64,000 bases of DNA from Peptoniphilus sp. GNH (GCA_021307325.1 CP089931.1:186001-250000), one strand, 5' to 3'. Numbered from the stretch's first letter, positions 7,934-16,774 are shown. The notes: generated from the sequence alone by a model not told the origin. Program-made: numbers and translations.

Positions 7934-9009
7934 CTTTGTTCATAGATTCTGCCGGGCTTATGGGAGAGTTTGAAGATGGAAAGTTTGTGGAACTTTCCGA
8001 GCTTAGCCCAGATATCAAAAATGGAAATATATACAGAGGCAGAGTAAAGGAGATTTTACCAAAAATTTCAGCTTATTTTGTCGACATTGGCTATAAAGAG
8101 GATGGATATCTTTCCTTTAAAGATACCTATCCTGCAAATGCCAAATTAAAAAAGGGTCAAGAAATTCTTGTGCAGATAAAAAAGACTCTCCCTCCTCCCA
8201 AGGGACACAGGGTAACTATGGAGATATCCATAGGAGGTCAAAATTTAGTCTTGTTTGAAAAAAAACTGCAAAAATTCTCAAACAAATTAAAAAGCGATGA
8301 AGTTAAAAGACTAAAATCATATGGAATTGAGTCTTGCTATGGAATTTTATACAGAACATCTTCTAAAAACTCTACTAGAACCGCACTAAAAAATGAAATA
8401 GAGGACCTTGAAAAAAGGCTTAAAACAGTCTTGGAAGAAAAGAATTTTTTACCAGTACCCAAATTAATTTATGAACCAAATGGAGTAAAAGATTTTCTCA
8501 AAAGAAGTGGTAAGAGCAAGGTCATAATAAACTCTAAACAAATATATGACGATTATAGATTAGATTTTGAAAATTTGATTTTGGATGAAAATTTTTCGAT
8601 AAAAACAGACAGAAACTTATCAAAAGATTATAATAATTTATTTGAACCATGTGTGAATCTGGATTGCGGCGGGCAAATAATAATAGAAAAGACAGCCGCT
8701 CTTTGGAGCATTGATGTAAACTCATCTTATGGAGATGGCACGGATTTTGAGAAAACTGCCCTATTAAGCAATCTGGAAGCAGCGAAAGAAGGTGCAAGAC
8801 AGATTATTCTTAGAAATATGTCCGGGATAATAATTTTTGATTTTATAAATATGCAAAAGGATGAGGACAAGGAACTTGTCATAAGAAAACTAAAGGACGA
8901 ACTTGAAAGAGATAAGTCTCAAAACGAAGTCTATGGTTATACTAGCCTTGGATTGGTTGAGGTTTCAAGAAAAAATTTTGGTTTATCCCTTAGAAGACTT
9001 GAAAATTAG
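7930..9009 (+). CDS. rng: ribonuclease E/G family protein, short form
   Basis: 359 residues. An N-terminal S1 domain (GNIYRGRVKEILPKISAYFVDIG, about 33-115) is followed by the 5'-sensor/RNase H-like region and a DNase I-like catalytic core with the metal-binding aspartates in ALWSIDVNSSYGDG and GIIIFDFINM. It ends soon after VEVSRKNFGLSLRRLEN, so it is about 100 residues shorter than E. coli RNase G and lacks the zinc-link and small domains that organise the tetramer. It acts in rRNA/mRNA processing in the cytosol. It overlaps radC by four bases and precedes rplU, a frequent arrangement. Confidence 0.88.
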   Translation: MTLFIDSAGLMGEFEDGKFVELSELSPDIKNGNIYRGRVKEILPKISAYFVDIGYKEDGYLSFKDTYPANAKLKKGQEILVQIKKTLPPPKGHRVTMEISIGGQNLVLFEKKLQKFSNKLKSDEVKRLKSYGIESCYGILYRTSSKNSTRTALKNEIEDLEKRLKTVLEEKNFLPVPKLIYEPNGVKDFLKRSGKSKVIINSKQIYDDYRLDFENLILDENFSIKTDRNLSKDYNNLFEPCVNLDCGGQIIIEKTAALWSIDVNSSYGDGTDFEKTALLSNLEAAKEGARQIILRNMSGIIIFDFINMQKDEDKELVIRKLKDELERDKSQNEVYGYTSLGLVEVSRKNFGLSLRRLEN

Positions 9010-9035
9010 CAAACAATATGTTAATATACCTTAAT

Positions 9036-9100
9036 GTAACCGCACATATCAGGTTTTAAAGCGAGAGCTGCCTGTTTTGGCGAGTCTTGTAATGAGGAGG
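9036..9100 (+). ncRNA. ribosomal protein L21 leader
   Basis: The leader before rplU contains CCGCACA, GGTTTTAAAGC, GCCTG, GGCGAGTCTT and ATGAGGAGGTG in the order known from the Firmicutes L21 leader family. GGCGAGTCTTGTAATGAGGAG next to the start codon is the most characteristic block. Known function in the family is presumed autoregulation of the L21-Prp-L27 operon; here it is assigned by pattern only. Confidence 0.75.
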
Positions 9101-9107
9101 TGCTACA

Positions 9108-9416
9108 ATGTACGCAATAGTGGAAACTGGTGGAAAACAATACACTGTTAAAGAAGGCGACAAGGTTAGAGTTGAAAAGCTTGAAGCTGAAGTAGGTCAA
9201 ACTGTAAGCCTAGATAAGGTACTACTTGTAAGTGGAGATGAAATTTCTGTTGGAAAGCCATATCTAGAAGGAGCTAGCGTTAAGGCTAAGGTTCTTTTGC
9301 ACGATAAGGCAAAGAAAATAGTTGTATTTAAATACAAAGCTAAGAAAAACTACAGAAAGAAGAAGGGCCATCGTCAACCATATACTTTACTTGAAATAGA
9401 AAGTATATCTCTATGA
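9108..9416 (+). CDS. rplU: 50S ribosomal protein L21
   Basis: 102 residues starting [18 protein letters not shown], the classic L21 start, and ending in the basic [15 protein letters not shown] segment that binds 23S rRNA. Length is normal. AGGAGGTG stands eight bases upstream of the ATG within the L21 leader. It overlaps prp by four bases, so the three genes rplU-prp-rpmA are one translational unit. Confidence 0.98.
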   Translation: MYAIVETGGKQYTVKEGDKVRVEKLEAEVGQTVSLDKVLLVSGDEISVGKPYLEGASVKAKVLLHDKAKKIVVFKYKAKKNYRKKKGHRQPYTLLEIESISL

Positions 9417-9742
9417 CCCAAATAACTTTGTTTCAGGTGGAGGGAATGTACTCAGGACTTAGGTCTTCGGGTCACGCTTCTTCTGGCGCTGACGAAGAAG
9501 TAGTTTGTGCAGCCATATCAATACTAACTCAGAATTTTTTAGATTTGATTTTAGAAAGATATGGTCAAGAAAATATTGAATACGAAATTGAGGATGGATA
9601 TTTATTTTTTAGAGCCTTGAATGATACGGTCTATGAAGATGACAGATTTAAAAAGTATTTTGAATTTGTTCTTCATGCCTTTCAGATGCTCGAAAGAGAT
9701 TATCCGGGATACCTAAAAATGAAACAGGAGGTGCTAGGATGA
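9413..9742 (+). CDS. prp: ribosomal-processing cysteine protease Prp
   Basis: 109 residues. The catalytic His is in SSGHASSG (about residue 22) and the catalytic Cys in [14 protein letters not shown] (about 34). In Firmicutes and Fusobacteria, Prp removes the N-terminal extension of L27, and the L27 encoded immediately downstream carries exactly such an extension. It overlaps rplU and rpmA by four bases on each side, the standard order. Length is normal. Confidence 0.95.
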   Translation: MTQITLFQVEGMYSGLRSSGHASSGADEEVVCAAISILTQNFLDLILERYGQENIEYEIEDGYLFFRALNDTVYEDDRFKKYFEFVLHAFQMLERDYPGYLKMKQEVLG

Positions 9743-10029
9743 TAAAGCTAAATCTTAGACTATTTTCATCTAAGAAGGGTGCAGGTAGTTCAAAAAACGG
9801 TAGAGATTCTGAATCCAAAAGACTTGGCGTCAAAAAGGGAGACGGATCTTATGTACTTGCCGGCAACATCATCGTAAGACAAAGAGGTACTAAAATTCAC
9901 CCAGGTCTAAACGTTGGAAGGGGTAATGATGATACACTCTTTGCTTCTGCAAATGGTTATGTAAAATTCGAAACCAAGGGCAGAGGAAACAAAAAAGTTG
10001 TTAGCGTATATGAAGAAAAATTAGCATAA
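9739..10029 (+). CDS. rpmA: 50S ribosomal protein L27 with Prp-cleaved N-terminal extension
   Basis: 96 residues. The first nine residues, MIKLNLRLF, form the extension that Prp cleaves after Phe so that the mature protein starts near [14 protein letters not shown], whose N-terminus reaches the peptidyl transferase centre. The core [15 protein letters not shown] and [19 protein letters not shown] are typical L27. AGGAGG precedes the ATG inside the prp reading frame. A terminator follows the stop. Confidence 0.97.
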   Translation: MIKLNLRLFSSKKGAGSSKNGRDSESKRLGVKKGDGSYVLAGNIIVRQRGTKIHPGLNVGRGNDDTLFASANGYVKFETKGRGNKKVVSVYEEKLA

Positions 10030-10032
10030 TTC

Positions 10033-10058
10033 AAGTCGTACTCAGTACGACTTTTTTT
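10033..10058 (+). terminator. intrinsic terminator after rpmA
   Basis: Perfect nine-pair stem AAGTCGTAC / GTACGACTT with a three-base loop TCA, followed by five more Ts. Confidence 0.95.
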
Positions 10059-10124
10059 ATGTTTTAAATTTATAAAAGTTAAGATAATATTTGTAAGAGC
10101 TTTAACTTGTCTTAGGCTTTCGTA

Positions 10125-10133
10125 TGTTATACT
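10125..10133 (+). promoter_or_regulatory. extended -10 promoter upstream of obg
   Basis: TG-T-TATACT at 10125-10133, 20 bases before the obg start. A weak TTGTCT lies 15 bases upstream of the -10. It follows directly on the rpmA terminator, so it is the likely start of the obg-yhbY-nadD operon. Confidence 0.5.
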
Positions 10134-10153
10134 TATATTAATTCGGAGGTTAT

Positions 10154-11419
10154 ATGTTTATAGATAGAGCAAAGATAAAAGTAATAGCGGGTTCAGGCGG
10201 AGACGGCGCAGTTGCGTGGAGAAGAGAAAAATATGTCCCTGCAGGCGGCCCTGCTGGAGGAGATGGAGGCCATGGTGGTAATGTCATCATAAAAACAGAT
10301 GAAGGTCTTCACACACTTTTGGATTTTAGGTATAAAAGAGAATATAAGGCTGAAAATGGAGACAATGGACAAAGCAAATTGAAGTTCGGCAAAGATGGTC
10401 AGGATATAGTTTTGTCTGTCCCAGTAGGAACTCTTGTAAAGGATGCCGAAAGTGGCAAGGTCATACATGATTTAAAGGCCAAGAATATGGAGATTATCTT
10501 AGCCAGAGGCGGAAGAGGCGGCAAGGGAAATGCCAGGTTTAAGACCGCAACAAGACAGGCTCCAACTTTTGCTCAAGCCGGCAAAAAAGGAGAATCCAGA
10601 TCTATTATTTTAGAGCTTAAAATTTTAGCGGATGTTGGGCTTGTGGGATTCCCGAATGTAGGCAAGTCTACACTACTTTCAGTAGTTTCAGCGGCTAAAC
10701 CTAAAATAGCAAATTATCATTTTACAACCTTGAGCCCAAATCTTGGCATGGTGTTTTTAGGCGACCAAAAGTCATTTGTAATTGCTGATATACCTGGACT
10801 TATAGAAGGAGCAAGCAAGGGTCAAGGTCTTGGAGATGAATTTTTAAAACACGTTGAGAGAACTAAGGTACTCATTCATGTGGTGGATATTTCTGGTTCT
10901 GAAGGCAGAGATCCTCTTGATGACTTTGACAAGATAAATAAGGAGCTTGAAGATTACAACGAGAAACTTGCTAAAAAACCACAAATAATATTTTTGAATA
11001 AAATAGACCTTTCAGATTCATCGGGCAAGGTCAAGGAATTTGAAGATAAATTTGGAAAAGGCTATAAGATATTTTCTGGTTCAGCTTATATGAATAAGGG
11101 AATCAAGGAACTTATGTATTATGCCTATGATTTACTTCAAAAGCAGGAAGATGACTATGAAACATACGATGAAGAGTATGTTGAAACAGAGGACAGAGCA
11201 CCAGCTTTTGAAGTTTACAAAGAAAATGGCAACTATTTTGTAGATGGTCCATATATAGACTTGCTACTTAGATCTACAAACTTCAATTCCAGAGAGTCTT
11301 TGAGATATTTCCAAGAAAACCTTAGAAAGAATAAAATAGTTGATAGATTAAAGGAACTTGGAGTTGGAGAAGGCGAGAGCGTCTTTATCGGTGAGTATGA
11401 ATTTGAATTTTTTGAATAA
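10154..11419 (+). CDS. obg: GTPase Obg (CgtA)
   Basis: 421 residues with three domains: the glycine-rich Obg fold (about 1-157, GGDGAVAWRREKYVPAGGP, ARGGRGGKGNARF), the G domain (Walker A GFPNVGKST, switch segment NYHFTTLSPNLG, DIPGLIEGAS, NKID) and a C-terminal OCT domain (about 345-421, VYKENGNYFVDG to VFIGEYEFEFFE). Obg is an essential late 50S assembly and stress GTPase. Start ATG with GGAGG seven bases upstream. It is followed by yhbY and nadD, the usual order. Confidence 0.98.
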   Translation: MFIDRAKIKVIAGSGGDGAVAWRREKYVPAGGPAGGDGGHGGNVIIKTDEGLHTLLDFRYKREYKAENGDNGQSKLKFGKDGQDIVLSVPVGTLVKDAESGKVIHDLKAKNMEIILARGGRGGKGNARFKTATRQAPTFAQAGKKGESRSIILELKILADVGLVGFPNVGKSTLLSVVSAAKPKIANYHFTTLSPNLGMVFLGDQKSFVIADIPGLIEGASKGQGLGDEFLKHVERTKVLIHVVDISGSEGRDPLDDFDKINKELEDYNEKLAKKPQIIFLNKIDLSDSSGKVKEFEDKFGKGYKIFSGSAYMNKGIKELMYYAYDLLQKQEDDYETYDEEYVETEDRAPAFEVYKENGNYFVDGPYIDLLLRSTNFNSRESLRYFQENLRKNKIVDRLKELGVGEGESVFIGEYEFEFFE

Positions 11420-11432
11420 TTAGGAGATAAAT

Positions 11433-11723
11433 ATGCTGAAAGGAAAAGATAGGGCTTATTTAAAAAGCCTAGCTCATAAAATTGAGCCCCTATTACAGAT
11501 AGGAAAACAGGGTCTTAATGACGGAAGTCTATGGCAGCTTAATGAGCTTTTAGAGGCGCACGAACTTGTCAAAATAAGAGTGCTTAAAAATTCTCCCATA
11601 GATGTAAAAGAGATAGTTGAAGAAATTTTGGAAAAGACAAATTCAGAATTTGTTCAACAAATAGGAAATAAGCTAACCATTTATAGAGAATCTAAAGAAA
11701 ATAAAAAGATAATATTGCCATGA
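11433..11723 (+). CDS. yhbY: CRM-domain RNA-binding protein YhbY
   Basis: 96 residues. The whole protein is one CRM domain with the HKIEPLLQIGKQGLND motif (GxxG-like loop) and HELVKIRVLKNS. YhbY associates with pre-50S particles. It lies 13 bases after obg with AGGAGA upstream and overlaps nadD by four bases, so it belongs to the same ribosome-assembly operon. Confidence 0.95.
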   Translation: MLKGKDRAYLKSLAHKIEPLLQIGKQGLNDGSLWQLNELLEAHELVKIRVLKNSPIDVKEIVEEILEKTNSEFVQQIGNKLTIYRESKENKKIILP

Positions 11724-12319
11724 AAATAGCCATTTTTGGAGGAACATTTAATCCGATTCACTTAGGACATCTCATGCTTGCTGAGGAAATAAGACAGATT
11801 AAGAATTTCGAAAAAATAATATTTTTACCCACTGGGAATCCTCCCCACAAAAGTCTTTATGTATCATCAGAAGACCGCCTAAACATGGTAAAATTAGCTT
11901 GCATGGACAATGATGCTTTTGAAGTTTCAGATCTAGAAGTCAAAAACAAAAAAATTAGTTATACAATCGACAGCTTGAAAATTTTAAAAGAAAAATATGA
12001 TAATATAAATTATATAATCGGTTCGGACACGGTGTTTCAATTAAAAACTTGGAAAAGTTTTGAAAAATTACCCGAGTACACTAAATTTATTTTTATGAAA
12101 AGACCGGGATATGACTTAGAAAAAGATTTGAATATGGAGATACAATGGTTAAAAGAAGAATTTGGATTTGAAATAGAGGAGGTCACTGGACCACTTTATG
12201 ACATTTCTTCTCATGATATAAGGGAGGATATCTCTAAAGGAAGAAGCTTAAAATATATTTTGCCTGAGAAAGTGAGGGAATATATTAGTGATAAGAGATT
12301 ATATGAGCGAAGAAGATGA
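11720..12319 (+). CDS. nadD: nicotinate-nucleotide adenylyltransferase
   Basis: 199 residues of the HIGH-type nucleotidyltransferase fold. The ATP-binding motif FGGTFNPIHLGHL is at the N-terminus, and the C-terminal ISSHDIREDISKGRSL matches the family ISSTxIR motif with one replacement (His for Thr). IGSDTVFQLKTWKSFEKL is a further signature. It adenylates NaMN to deamido-NAD in NAD synthesis. The ATGA overlap with yhbY and a 32-base overlap with yqeK show coupling. Confidence 0.96.
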   Translation: MKIAIFGGTFNPIHLGHLMLAEEIRQIKNFEKIIFLPTGNPPHKSLYVSSEDRLNMVKLACMDNDAFEVSDLEVKNKKISYTIDSLKILKEKYDNINYIIGSDTVFQLKTWKSFEKLPEYTKFIFMKRPGYDLEKDLNMEIQWLKEEFGFEIEEVTGPLYDISSHDIREDISKGRSLKYILPEKVREYISDKRLYERRR

Positions 12320-12866
12320 GTCCGACATTATAAATAGAATAGGACTAAAGAGATTTAACCACTGCATAAGAGTTGCAGATACCGCATATGAATTAGCAGA
12401 AATTCACAACGTTGATAAAGAAAAAGCCTATATAGCTGGTCTTTATCACGATTGTGGCAAAATAAGAGATTTGGAAGTAGCCAAGAGCGAATTTAAAAAA
12501 GCGGGTTTGGAGTTGAATGATGATCTTATAAACTCCCCGCAAATAATTCACCAATACTACGGAAGGTATTTGGCTGAAAAAAAATATGGAATAAAAGATA
12601 AGGATATACTCAATGCCATTTGCTATCATGCAACTGGAAGAGAGAATATGACAGATATAGAAAAAATTGTTTTTTTAGCAGACTATATAGAGCCTATGAG
12701 AAACTTTAAAGATGTTGAAAATGCTAGAATTCTTTCAAAAGAAAATCTGGATAAGGCTATGCTCTATGCCTTGGATAGGACAATAGAATATCTAATAGCA
12801 AAGGGTCAATATATAGGAATCGAAACAATTATAAGCAGAAATTTTTTTATCAGGAGCGATAAATGA
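12288..12866 (+). CDS. yqeK: YqeK family HD phosphohydrolase (Ap4A hydrolase)
   Basis: 192 residues of the HD superfamily: HCIRVADTAYELAE, then GLYHDCGKIRD with the HD pair, ICYHATGRENM and FLADYIEPMR. The YqeK family contains symmetrical diadenosine tetraphosphatases. Two starts are possible: GTG at 12288 behind GAGGGA, or ATG at 12303 (beginning MSEEDES) behind AAGAG; the second shortens the overlap with nadD and fits family length better. nadD-yqeK-LCP-rsfS is the conserved Firmicutes order. Confidence 0.93.
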   Translation: MIRDYMSEEDESDIINRIGLKRFNHCIRVADTAYELAEIHNVDKEKAYIAGLYHDCGKIRDLEVAKSEFKKAGLELNDDLINSPQIIHQYYGRYLAEKKYGIKDKDILNAICYHATGRENMTDIEKIVFLADYIEPMRNFKDVENARILSKENLDKAMLYALDRTIEYLIAKGQYIGIETIISRNFFIRSDK

Positions 12867-13771
12867 AAGGATTTTTTAAGGGGTTTTTTATAACTCTTTT
12901 GATACTAATTGTAGCCTTTGTAGGATTTAGCCTATATTCGGCTTTTACAGCGACTAAATCAAGTCCCTTAGATGTAATCAAGGCCTTTAGGCAAGAGCCA
13001 AGCGATTTGCAATTTCTTCTTTTGGGAGTTGATTCAAGCGATCAAAATAAAAACAAATCAACAAGATCAGATGTTATGATGCTGATTTCTATAAGTTCAG
13101 AAAACAAAAAAGCCTCTATAGTTTCAATACCAAGAGATACACGTGTTAAAATTCAAGGGAAAAAGAATTATCAAAAGATAAATGCGGCTTACGCTATTGG
13201 TAAAGAGCAACTTGCCCTAAAGACTGTAAATACTGTATTTAATTTGAATCTGGACAAGTATCTTGTTGTGGACTATGGAATAGTAAAGGATGTAGTAAAT
13301 AAACTTGGAGGAATTTCAATAGATGTTCCAGTAGACATGAAATACACCGATACTTGGGATGACCCGCCGCTTGAAATAGACATCAAAAAGGGGTATCAAA
13401 CCTTAAATGGCGAAGATGCAATAAAATTTTTGAGGTTTAGAAAGGGTGAAGGAGGAAGCGGCTACAAGAATCAAGACTTGGATAGGGTCAATTCTCAGAA
13501 GATGTTTATTGATGCGGTTCTCGAGAAAGTCACTAAGCCTTCTGGAATTTTAAAATTACCTTCACTTTTGAGAATATATCAAGAAAGAATCAATACCAAC
13601 ATAACTTTAAATGAGATGATTGGAGCCTTTAAATTATTAAAATCTAATGATGGTGAAAAGATGGAAGGCCACACACTTCCAGGAAGCCCTAAATATATAA
13701 ATAGAGTGTCTTATTTTATATATGACGAGAAAGAGAGTGCCTTACTTTTGAGATCCTTGAATCTGAAATAG
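12863..13771 (+). CDS. LytR-CpsA-Psr (LCP) family cell-wall polymer ligase
   Basis: 302 residues. Residues 5-28 form one N-terminal membrane anchor (GFFITLLILIVAFVGFSLYS), with the LCP domain outside the cell. The conserved arginine/aspartate sites are visible in STRSDVMMLIS, SIPRDTRVKI, INAAYAIG, DVPVDM and FLRFRKGEGG with the later DLDRVNSQ. LCP proteins transfer wall teichoic acid or capsule precursors from undecaprenyl phosphate to peptidoglycan. It overlaps yqeK by four bases. Which polymer is attached cannot be told. Confidence 0.94.
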   Translation: MKGFFKGFFITLLILIVAFVGFSLYSAFTATKSSPLDVIKAFRQEPSDLQFLLLGVDSSDQNKNKSTRSDVMMLISISSENKKASIVSIPRDTRVKIQGKKNYQKINAAYAIGKEQLALKTVNTVFNLNLDKYLVVDYGIVKDVVNKLGGISIDVPVDMKYTDTWDDPPLEIDIKKGYQTLNGEDAIKFLRFRKGEGGSGYKNQDLDRVNSQKMFIDAVLEKVTKPSGILKLPSLLRIYQERINTNITLNEMIGAFKLLKSNDGEKMEGHTLPGSPKYINRVSYFIYDEKESALLLRSLNLK

Positions 13772-13779
13772 GAGGAAAG

Positions 13780-14133
13780 ATGGAAACTAAAAAGAAATTG
13801 GAAATAATAAAAAATGCAGGCCTAGACAAGTTGGCAAGTGATATTGAAATATTAGACATAAGACAGAGAAACGGTCTTAGTGATTATTTTATAATAATGT
13901 CTGCTGACTCTTCTAGGCAAGTTCAGACAATTGCTGAATATATAGAAGAAAAAATGTTTGAAGAAAAAGAAGAGGCCATACACAAGGAAGGATATGGCTC
14001 AAATAGATGGATTATTTTAGATTATTCAGATGTAATATGCCATGTATTCCATAAGGAAGAAAGAGAATATTACAACATAGAAAGACTTTGGTCTGATTCT
14101 AAAAGCATTTTAGAAAAAAAGGAGGAAAATTAA
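13780..14133 (+). CDS. rsfS: ribosome silencing factor RsfS
   Basis: 117 residues of the RsfS/YbeB/iojap family, which binds L14 and blocks 30S-50S joining in starvation. Signatures: DIEILDIRQRNGLSDYFIIMS, SSRQVQTIAEYIEE, EGYGSNRWIILDYSDVICHVFH and the C-terminal EYYNIERLW. Eight bases after the LCP gene, with AGGAGGA upstream. The next start overlaps its stop. Confidence 0.97.
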   Translation: METKKKLEIIKNAGLDKLASDIEILDIRQRNGLSDYFIIMSADSSRQVQTIAEYIEEKMFEEKEEAIHKEGYGSNRWIILDYSDVICHVFHKEEREYYNIERLWSDSKSILEKKEEN

Positions 14134-14516
14134 TGGAGATAATACAAACCAAAAAAGCACCAGCCGCAGTAGGACCATATTGCCAAGGCGTATCAAGCCA
14201 AGGCAAAAAACTAATTTTCACATCAGGACAATTGCCACTATGCCCAGAAAGTGGCGAATTAGTTACATCTTCAATTAAGGATGCAACTATTAGATCTTTG
14301 AAAAATGTCTTAGCAGTAGTAGAAGCAGGCGGTGGAAGTCTAGAATCAATAATAAAGGTTAACATTTACTTAAATGATATTAACGATTTTGCAGCTGTAA
14401 ATGAAGTTTATGAGGAATTTTTTAAAGAGCACAAGCCTGCTAGATCATGCTTGGAAGTGGCAAAATTGCCAAAGGGCGGACTTCTTGAAATTGAGGCAAT
14501 AGCAGAAGCAAACTAG
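14133..14516 (+). CDS. ridA: RidA family enamine/imine deaminase
   Basis: 127 residues of the RidA/YjgF/UK114 family. Visible are AAVGPYCQGVSSQGKKLIFTSG, the segment EAGGGSLESIIKVNIYLND and the C-terminal arginine-containing motif KPARSCLEVAKLPKGGLLEIEAIA, whose Arg holds the carboxylate of 2-aminoacrylate. It removes reactive enamines produced by PLP enzymes. AAAGGAGG precedes the ATG, which overlaps the rsfS stop. Length is normal. Confidence 0.95.
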   Translation: MEIIQTKKAPAAVGPYCQGVSSQGKKLIFTSGQLPLCPESGELVTSSIKDATIRSLKNVLAVVEAGGGSLESIIKVNIYLNDINDFAAVNEVYEEFFKEHKPARSCLEVAKLPKGGLLEIEAIAEAN

Positions 14517-14547
14517 ATTTAAACATCGACCTTGGTGAGGATTTTTT

Positions 14548-15129
14548 ATGGATATGCGATTTGTAAAAAAATATTTACCCACAATTGTGCTGGGCTTGGC
14601 CTTGATATTTTTTGCCGGAAAATATTTCGAATATAGAGTTGAAACAAGAGAAAATGAAGATTTTGTTGAGAATGTAGAAATTGAAAATGACAAAGATATT
14701 GAAGACTCAAAAGAAAATATTGTAGTCCATGTGGCTGGGCTTGTGAAAAATCCGGGACTTTATGAATTAAAGAATGGATCCAGGGTCGAGGATGCTATTT
14801 TGGCAGCTGGAGGACCAATTGGCGATGGCGATATAAACAAATTAAACAGGGCAAGAATCTTAAAAGATGAGGAGAAGATAACAGTTGAAGGGCCTGGTTC
14901 GAGTGAGGACGAAGGTTCCATTCAAAGCTCCGATTCAGATAAGATAAACATCAACAAGGCAAGCCTAGATGAGCTTACCAAGATACCAGGTATAGGACCA
15001 AAGACGGCAGAAAAGATAATTAAATATAGAGAAAAAAGTCCCTTTGTGCACATAGAAGACCTAAAATCAGTACAGGGCATAGGAGACAAAAAGTTTGAAT
15101 CTTTTAAAGATTTTATAACTTGCGATTAG
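14548..15129 (+). CDS. comEA: ComEA family DNA-binding protein
   Basis: 193 residues: N-terminal membrane anchor (about 9-24, LPTIVLGLALIFFAG), a SLBB domain (about 55-112, VVHVAGLVKNPGLYEL, DAILAAGGP) and two C-terminal helix-hairpin-helix motifs (KINISKAS-like INKASLDELTKIPGIGPKTA and DLKSVQGIGDKKFE). ComEA binds incoming double-stranded DNA at the outer face of the membrane during transformation. comEC and comEB do not follow; the next gene is rpsB with its own promoter. GTGAGG stands before the ATG. Confidence 0.92.
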   Translation: MDMRFVKKYLPTIVLGLALIFFAGKYFEYRVETRENEDFVENVEIENDKDIEDSKENIVVHVAGLVKNPGLYELKNGSRVEDAILAAGGPIGDGDINKLNRARILKDEEKITVEGPGSSEDEGSIQSSDSDKININKASLDELTKIPGIGPKTAEKIIKYREKSPFVHIEDLKSVQGIGDKKFESFKDFITCD

Positions 15130-15137
15130 AACAAATA

Positions 15138-15166
15138 TTGACTTAGACTTGCAAAAATGATAGACT
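15138..15166 (+). promoter_or_regulatory. promoter of rpsB
   Basis: TTGACT at 15138-15143 and TAGACT at 15161-15166 with a 17-base spacer. The start site would be near 15173, giving a 92-base leader before rpsB. Confidence 0.6.
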
Positions 15167-15172
15167 ACATAA

Positions 15173-15250
15173 GGTATGAAATACACACATTGGCGGATTT
15201 GAAAGTGTTGCCCAAGGGTTCTTTCAAAGTAGAGGCCGGTGGAGGAAAAA
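15173..15250 (+). ncRNA. candidate structured leader of rpsB
   Basis: The leader contains the perfect eight-pair stem TTTGAAAG (15198-15205) / CTTTCAAA (15221-15228) closing a loop with CCCAAGGG (15211-15218), followed by GGCCGGTGGAGG just upstream of the ribosome binding site. An open frame runs through it but has no ribosome binding site and joins rpsB in frame, so the leader is not taken as coding. Autoregulation by S2 is an inference. Confidence 0.45.
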
Positions 15251-15264
15251 ACAAGGAGGAAAAT

Positions 15265-16050
15265 ATGTCAGTTATTTCAATGAAGAATTTGTTAGAAGCA
15301 GGAGTTCATTTTGGACATCAAACTAGAAGATGGAACCCCAAAATGGCAAAATTTATATTCACAGAAAGAAATGGTATTTATATAATAGACCTTCAAAAAA
15401 CTGTTAAAAAAGTTGAAGAAGCCTATGAATATATAAAGAACATCACTGAAAACGGTGGAAAGATTCTTTTTGTAGGAACTAAAAAGCAAGCTCAAGATGC
15501 TGTTGAAAATGAAGCTAAAAAATGCGAAATGCCATATATAAACCAAAGATGGCTAGGTGGTCTTTTGACTAACTACAAGACAATAAGAAGAAGAATAGAT
15601 AGACTATTTGAGCTTGAAGAAATGGAAACCAACGGAACTTTTGAAGTTCTTCCTAAAAAAGAAGTAATCCAATTGAAGCATGAAAGAGAAAGATTGGAAA
15701 AATTCTTGGGCGGTATAAAGCACATGGATAGAATACCAGATGCCTTATTCGTAGTTGATCCTAAAAAAGAAAGAATAGCTGTAAAAGAAGCTGATATCTT
15801 AGGAATTCCAGTTATAGGAATTGTAGATACAAACTGTGATCCAGATGAAGTAGATTTTCCAATACCTGGAAATGATGATGCGATAAGATCTGTAAAACTT
15901 TTGACTGAAACAATTGCCAATGCAGTTCTAGAAGGAAGACAAGGAACACAATTGGAAGACAACAGCTCTGAAGACAAAAACGACGATTCTGAAGTTGAAG
16001 TAGAAGAAGCTCTTGAAGAAGAAGCTGAAATAGTTGAAACAGAAGAATAA
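15265..16050 (+). CDS. rpsB: 30S ribosomal protein S2
   Basis: 261 residues from the ATG at 15265, chosen because AAGGAGGA lies five bases upstream and the protein then starts [20 protein letters not shown] as S2 does. Core motifs [46 protein letters not shown] and [14 protein letters not shown] are present. The last 30 residues are strongly acidic ([20 protein letters not shown]), an extension seen in several anaerobic Firmicutes. Followed by tsf, the universal order, with a terminator-like hairpin between. Confidence 0.98.
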   Translation: MSVISMKNLLEAGVHFGHQTRRWNPKMAKFIFTERNGIYIIDLQKTVKKVEEAYEYIKNITENGGKILFVGTKKQAQDAVENEAKKCEMPYINQRWLGGLLTNYKTIRRRIDRLFELEEMETNGTFEVLPKKEVIQLKHERERLEKFLGGIKHMDRIPDALFVVDPKKERIAVKEADILGIPVIGIVDTNCDPDEVDFPIPGNDDAIRSVKLLTETIANAVLEGRQGTQLEDNSSEDKNDDSEVEVEEALEEEAEIVETEE

Positions 16051-16075
16051 AATTTTAAGATAAATAAAGTTTTGT

Positions 16076-16112
16076 AATAAGAGTTCGAATATTGATTGAA
16101 CTCTTATTTTAT
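16076..16112 (+). terminator. terminator/attenuator between rpsB and tsf
   Basis: Eleven-pair stem AATAAGAGTTC / GAACTCTTATT with an 11-base loop, followed by a short T stretch. The tsf ribosome binding site follows immediately, so it probably lowers read-through rather than ending the operon. Confidence 0.7.
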
Positions 16113-16123
16113 AGGAGGTAAAA

Positions 16124-16774
16124 ATGGCAAATATTACTGCAGCTCAAGTAAAAGAATTGAGAGAAAAATCAGGCGCTGGAATGATGGATTGCAAAAAGGC
16201 CCTACAAGAAACAAATGGGGATCTTGATAAGGCAATGGATTATTTAAGAGAAAAAGGAATTGCATCAGTAGCAAAGAAGTCTTCAAGAATAGCTTCAGAA
16301 GGACTTGTTGATGCTTATATTCATGGCGGAAGAATAGGTGTAATTATAGAAGTAAACTCTGAAACTGACTTTGTTGCTAAGAATGATGACTTCAAACAAT
16401 TTGTAAGAGACATGGCAATGCAAGTTGCAGCTGTAAATCCTAAATATATCGACAGAGAAGATGTACCAGCTGAAGAAGTTGAACATGAAAAGAATGTTTT
16501 AAGAGAACAAGCTCTTAACGAAGGAAAGCCAGAAAAAATTGTAGAAAAGATGGTTGAAGGACGTTTGGACAAATTCTTTGAAGAAATTGTTCTTTTGGAT
16601 CAAAAATTCATCAAAGATGGAGACCTAAAAGTCAGAGACGTGCTTACAAATCTTGTAGCTAAGATTGGTGAAAATATTAAAATCAGAAGATTTACAAGAT
16701 ACGAAGTTGGCGAAGGCCTTGAAAAGAAAGAAGAAGATTTTGCAGAAGAAGTAAGAAAGCAAATGGGTCAATAA
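16124..16774 (+). CDS. tsf: elongation factor Ts
   Basis: 216 residues. The N-terminal UBA-like module and signature [21 protein letters not shown] are followed by the [21 protein letters not shown] core that contacts EF-Tu. It is of the shorter type (about 200-220 residues) that lacks the long second core and coiled-coil part of the E. coli protein. It recycles EF-Tu-GDP to EF-Tu-GTP. GGAGGT precedes the ATG by six bases; pyrH follows after 12 bases. Confidence 0.98.
   Translation: MANITAAQVKELREKSGAGMMDCKKALQETNGDLDKAMDYLREKGIASVAKKSSRIASEGLVDAYIHGGRIGVIIEVNSETDFVAKNDDFKQFVRDMAMQVAAVNPKYIDREDVPAEEVEHEKNVLREQALNEGKPEKIVEKMVEGRLDKFFEEIVLLDQKFIKDGDLKVRDVLTNLVAKIGENIKIRRFTRYEVGEGLEKKEEDFAEEVRKQMGQ

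Noticed and set aside
15157-15264. N-terminal extension of S2 through the leader
   Set aside because: No ribosome binding site at the upstream start; S2 begins at the ATG at 15265 behind AAGGAGGA, and the leader holds a promoter and a hairpin.
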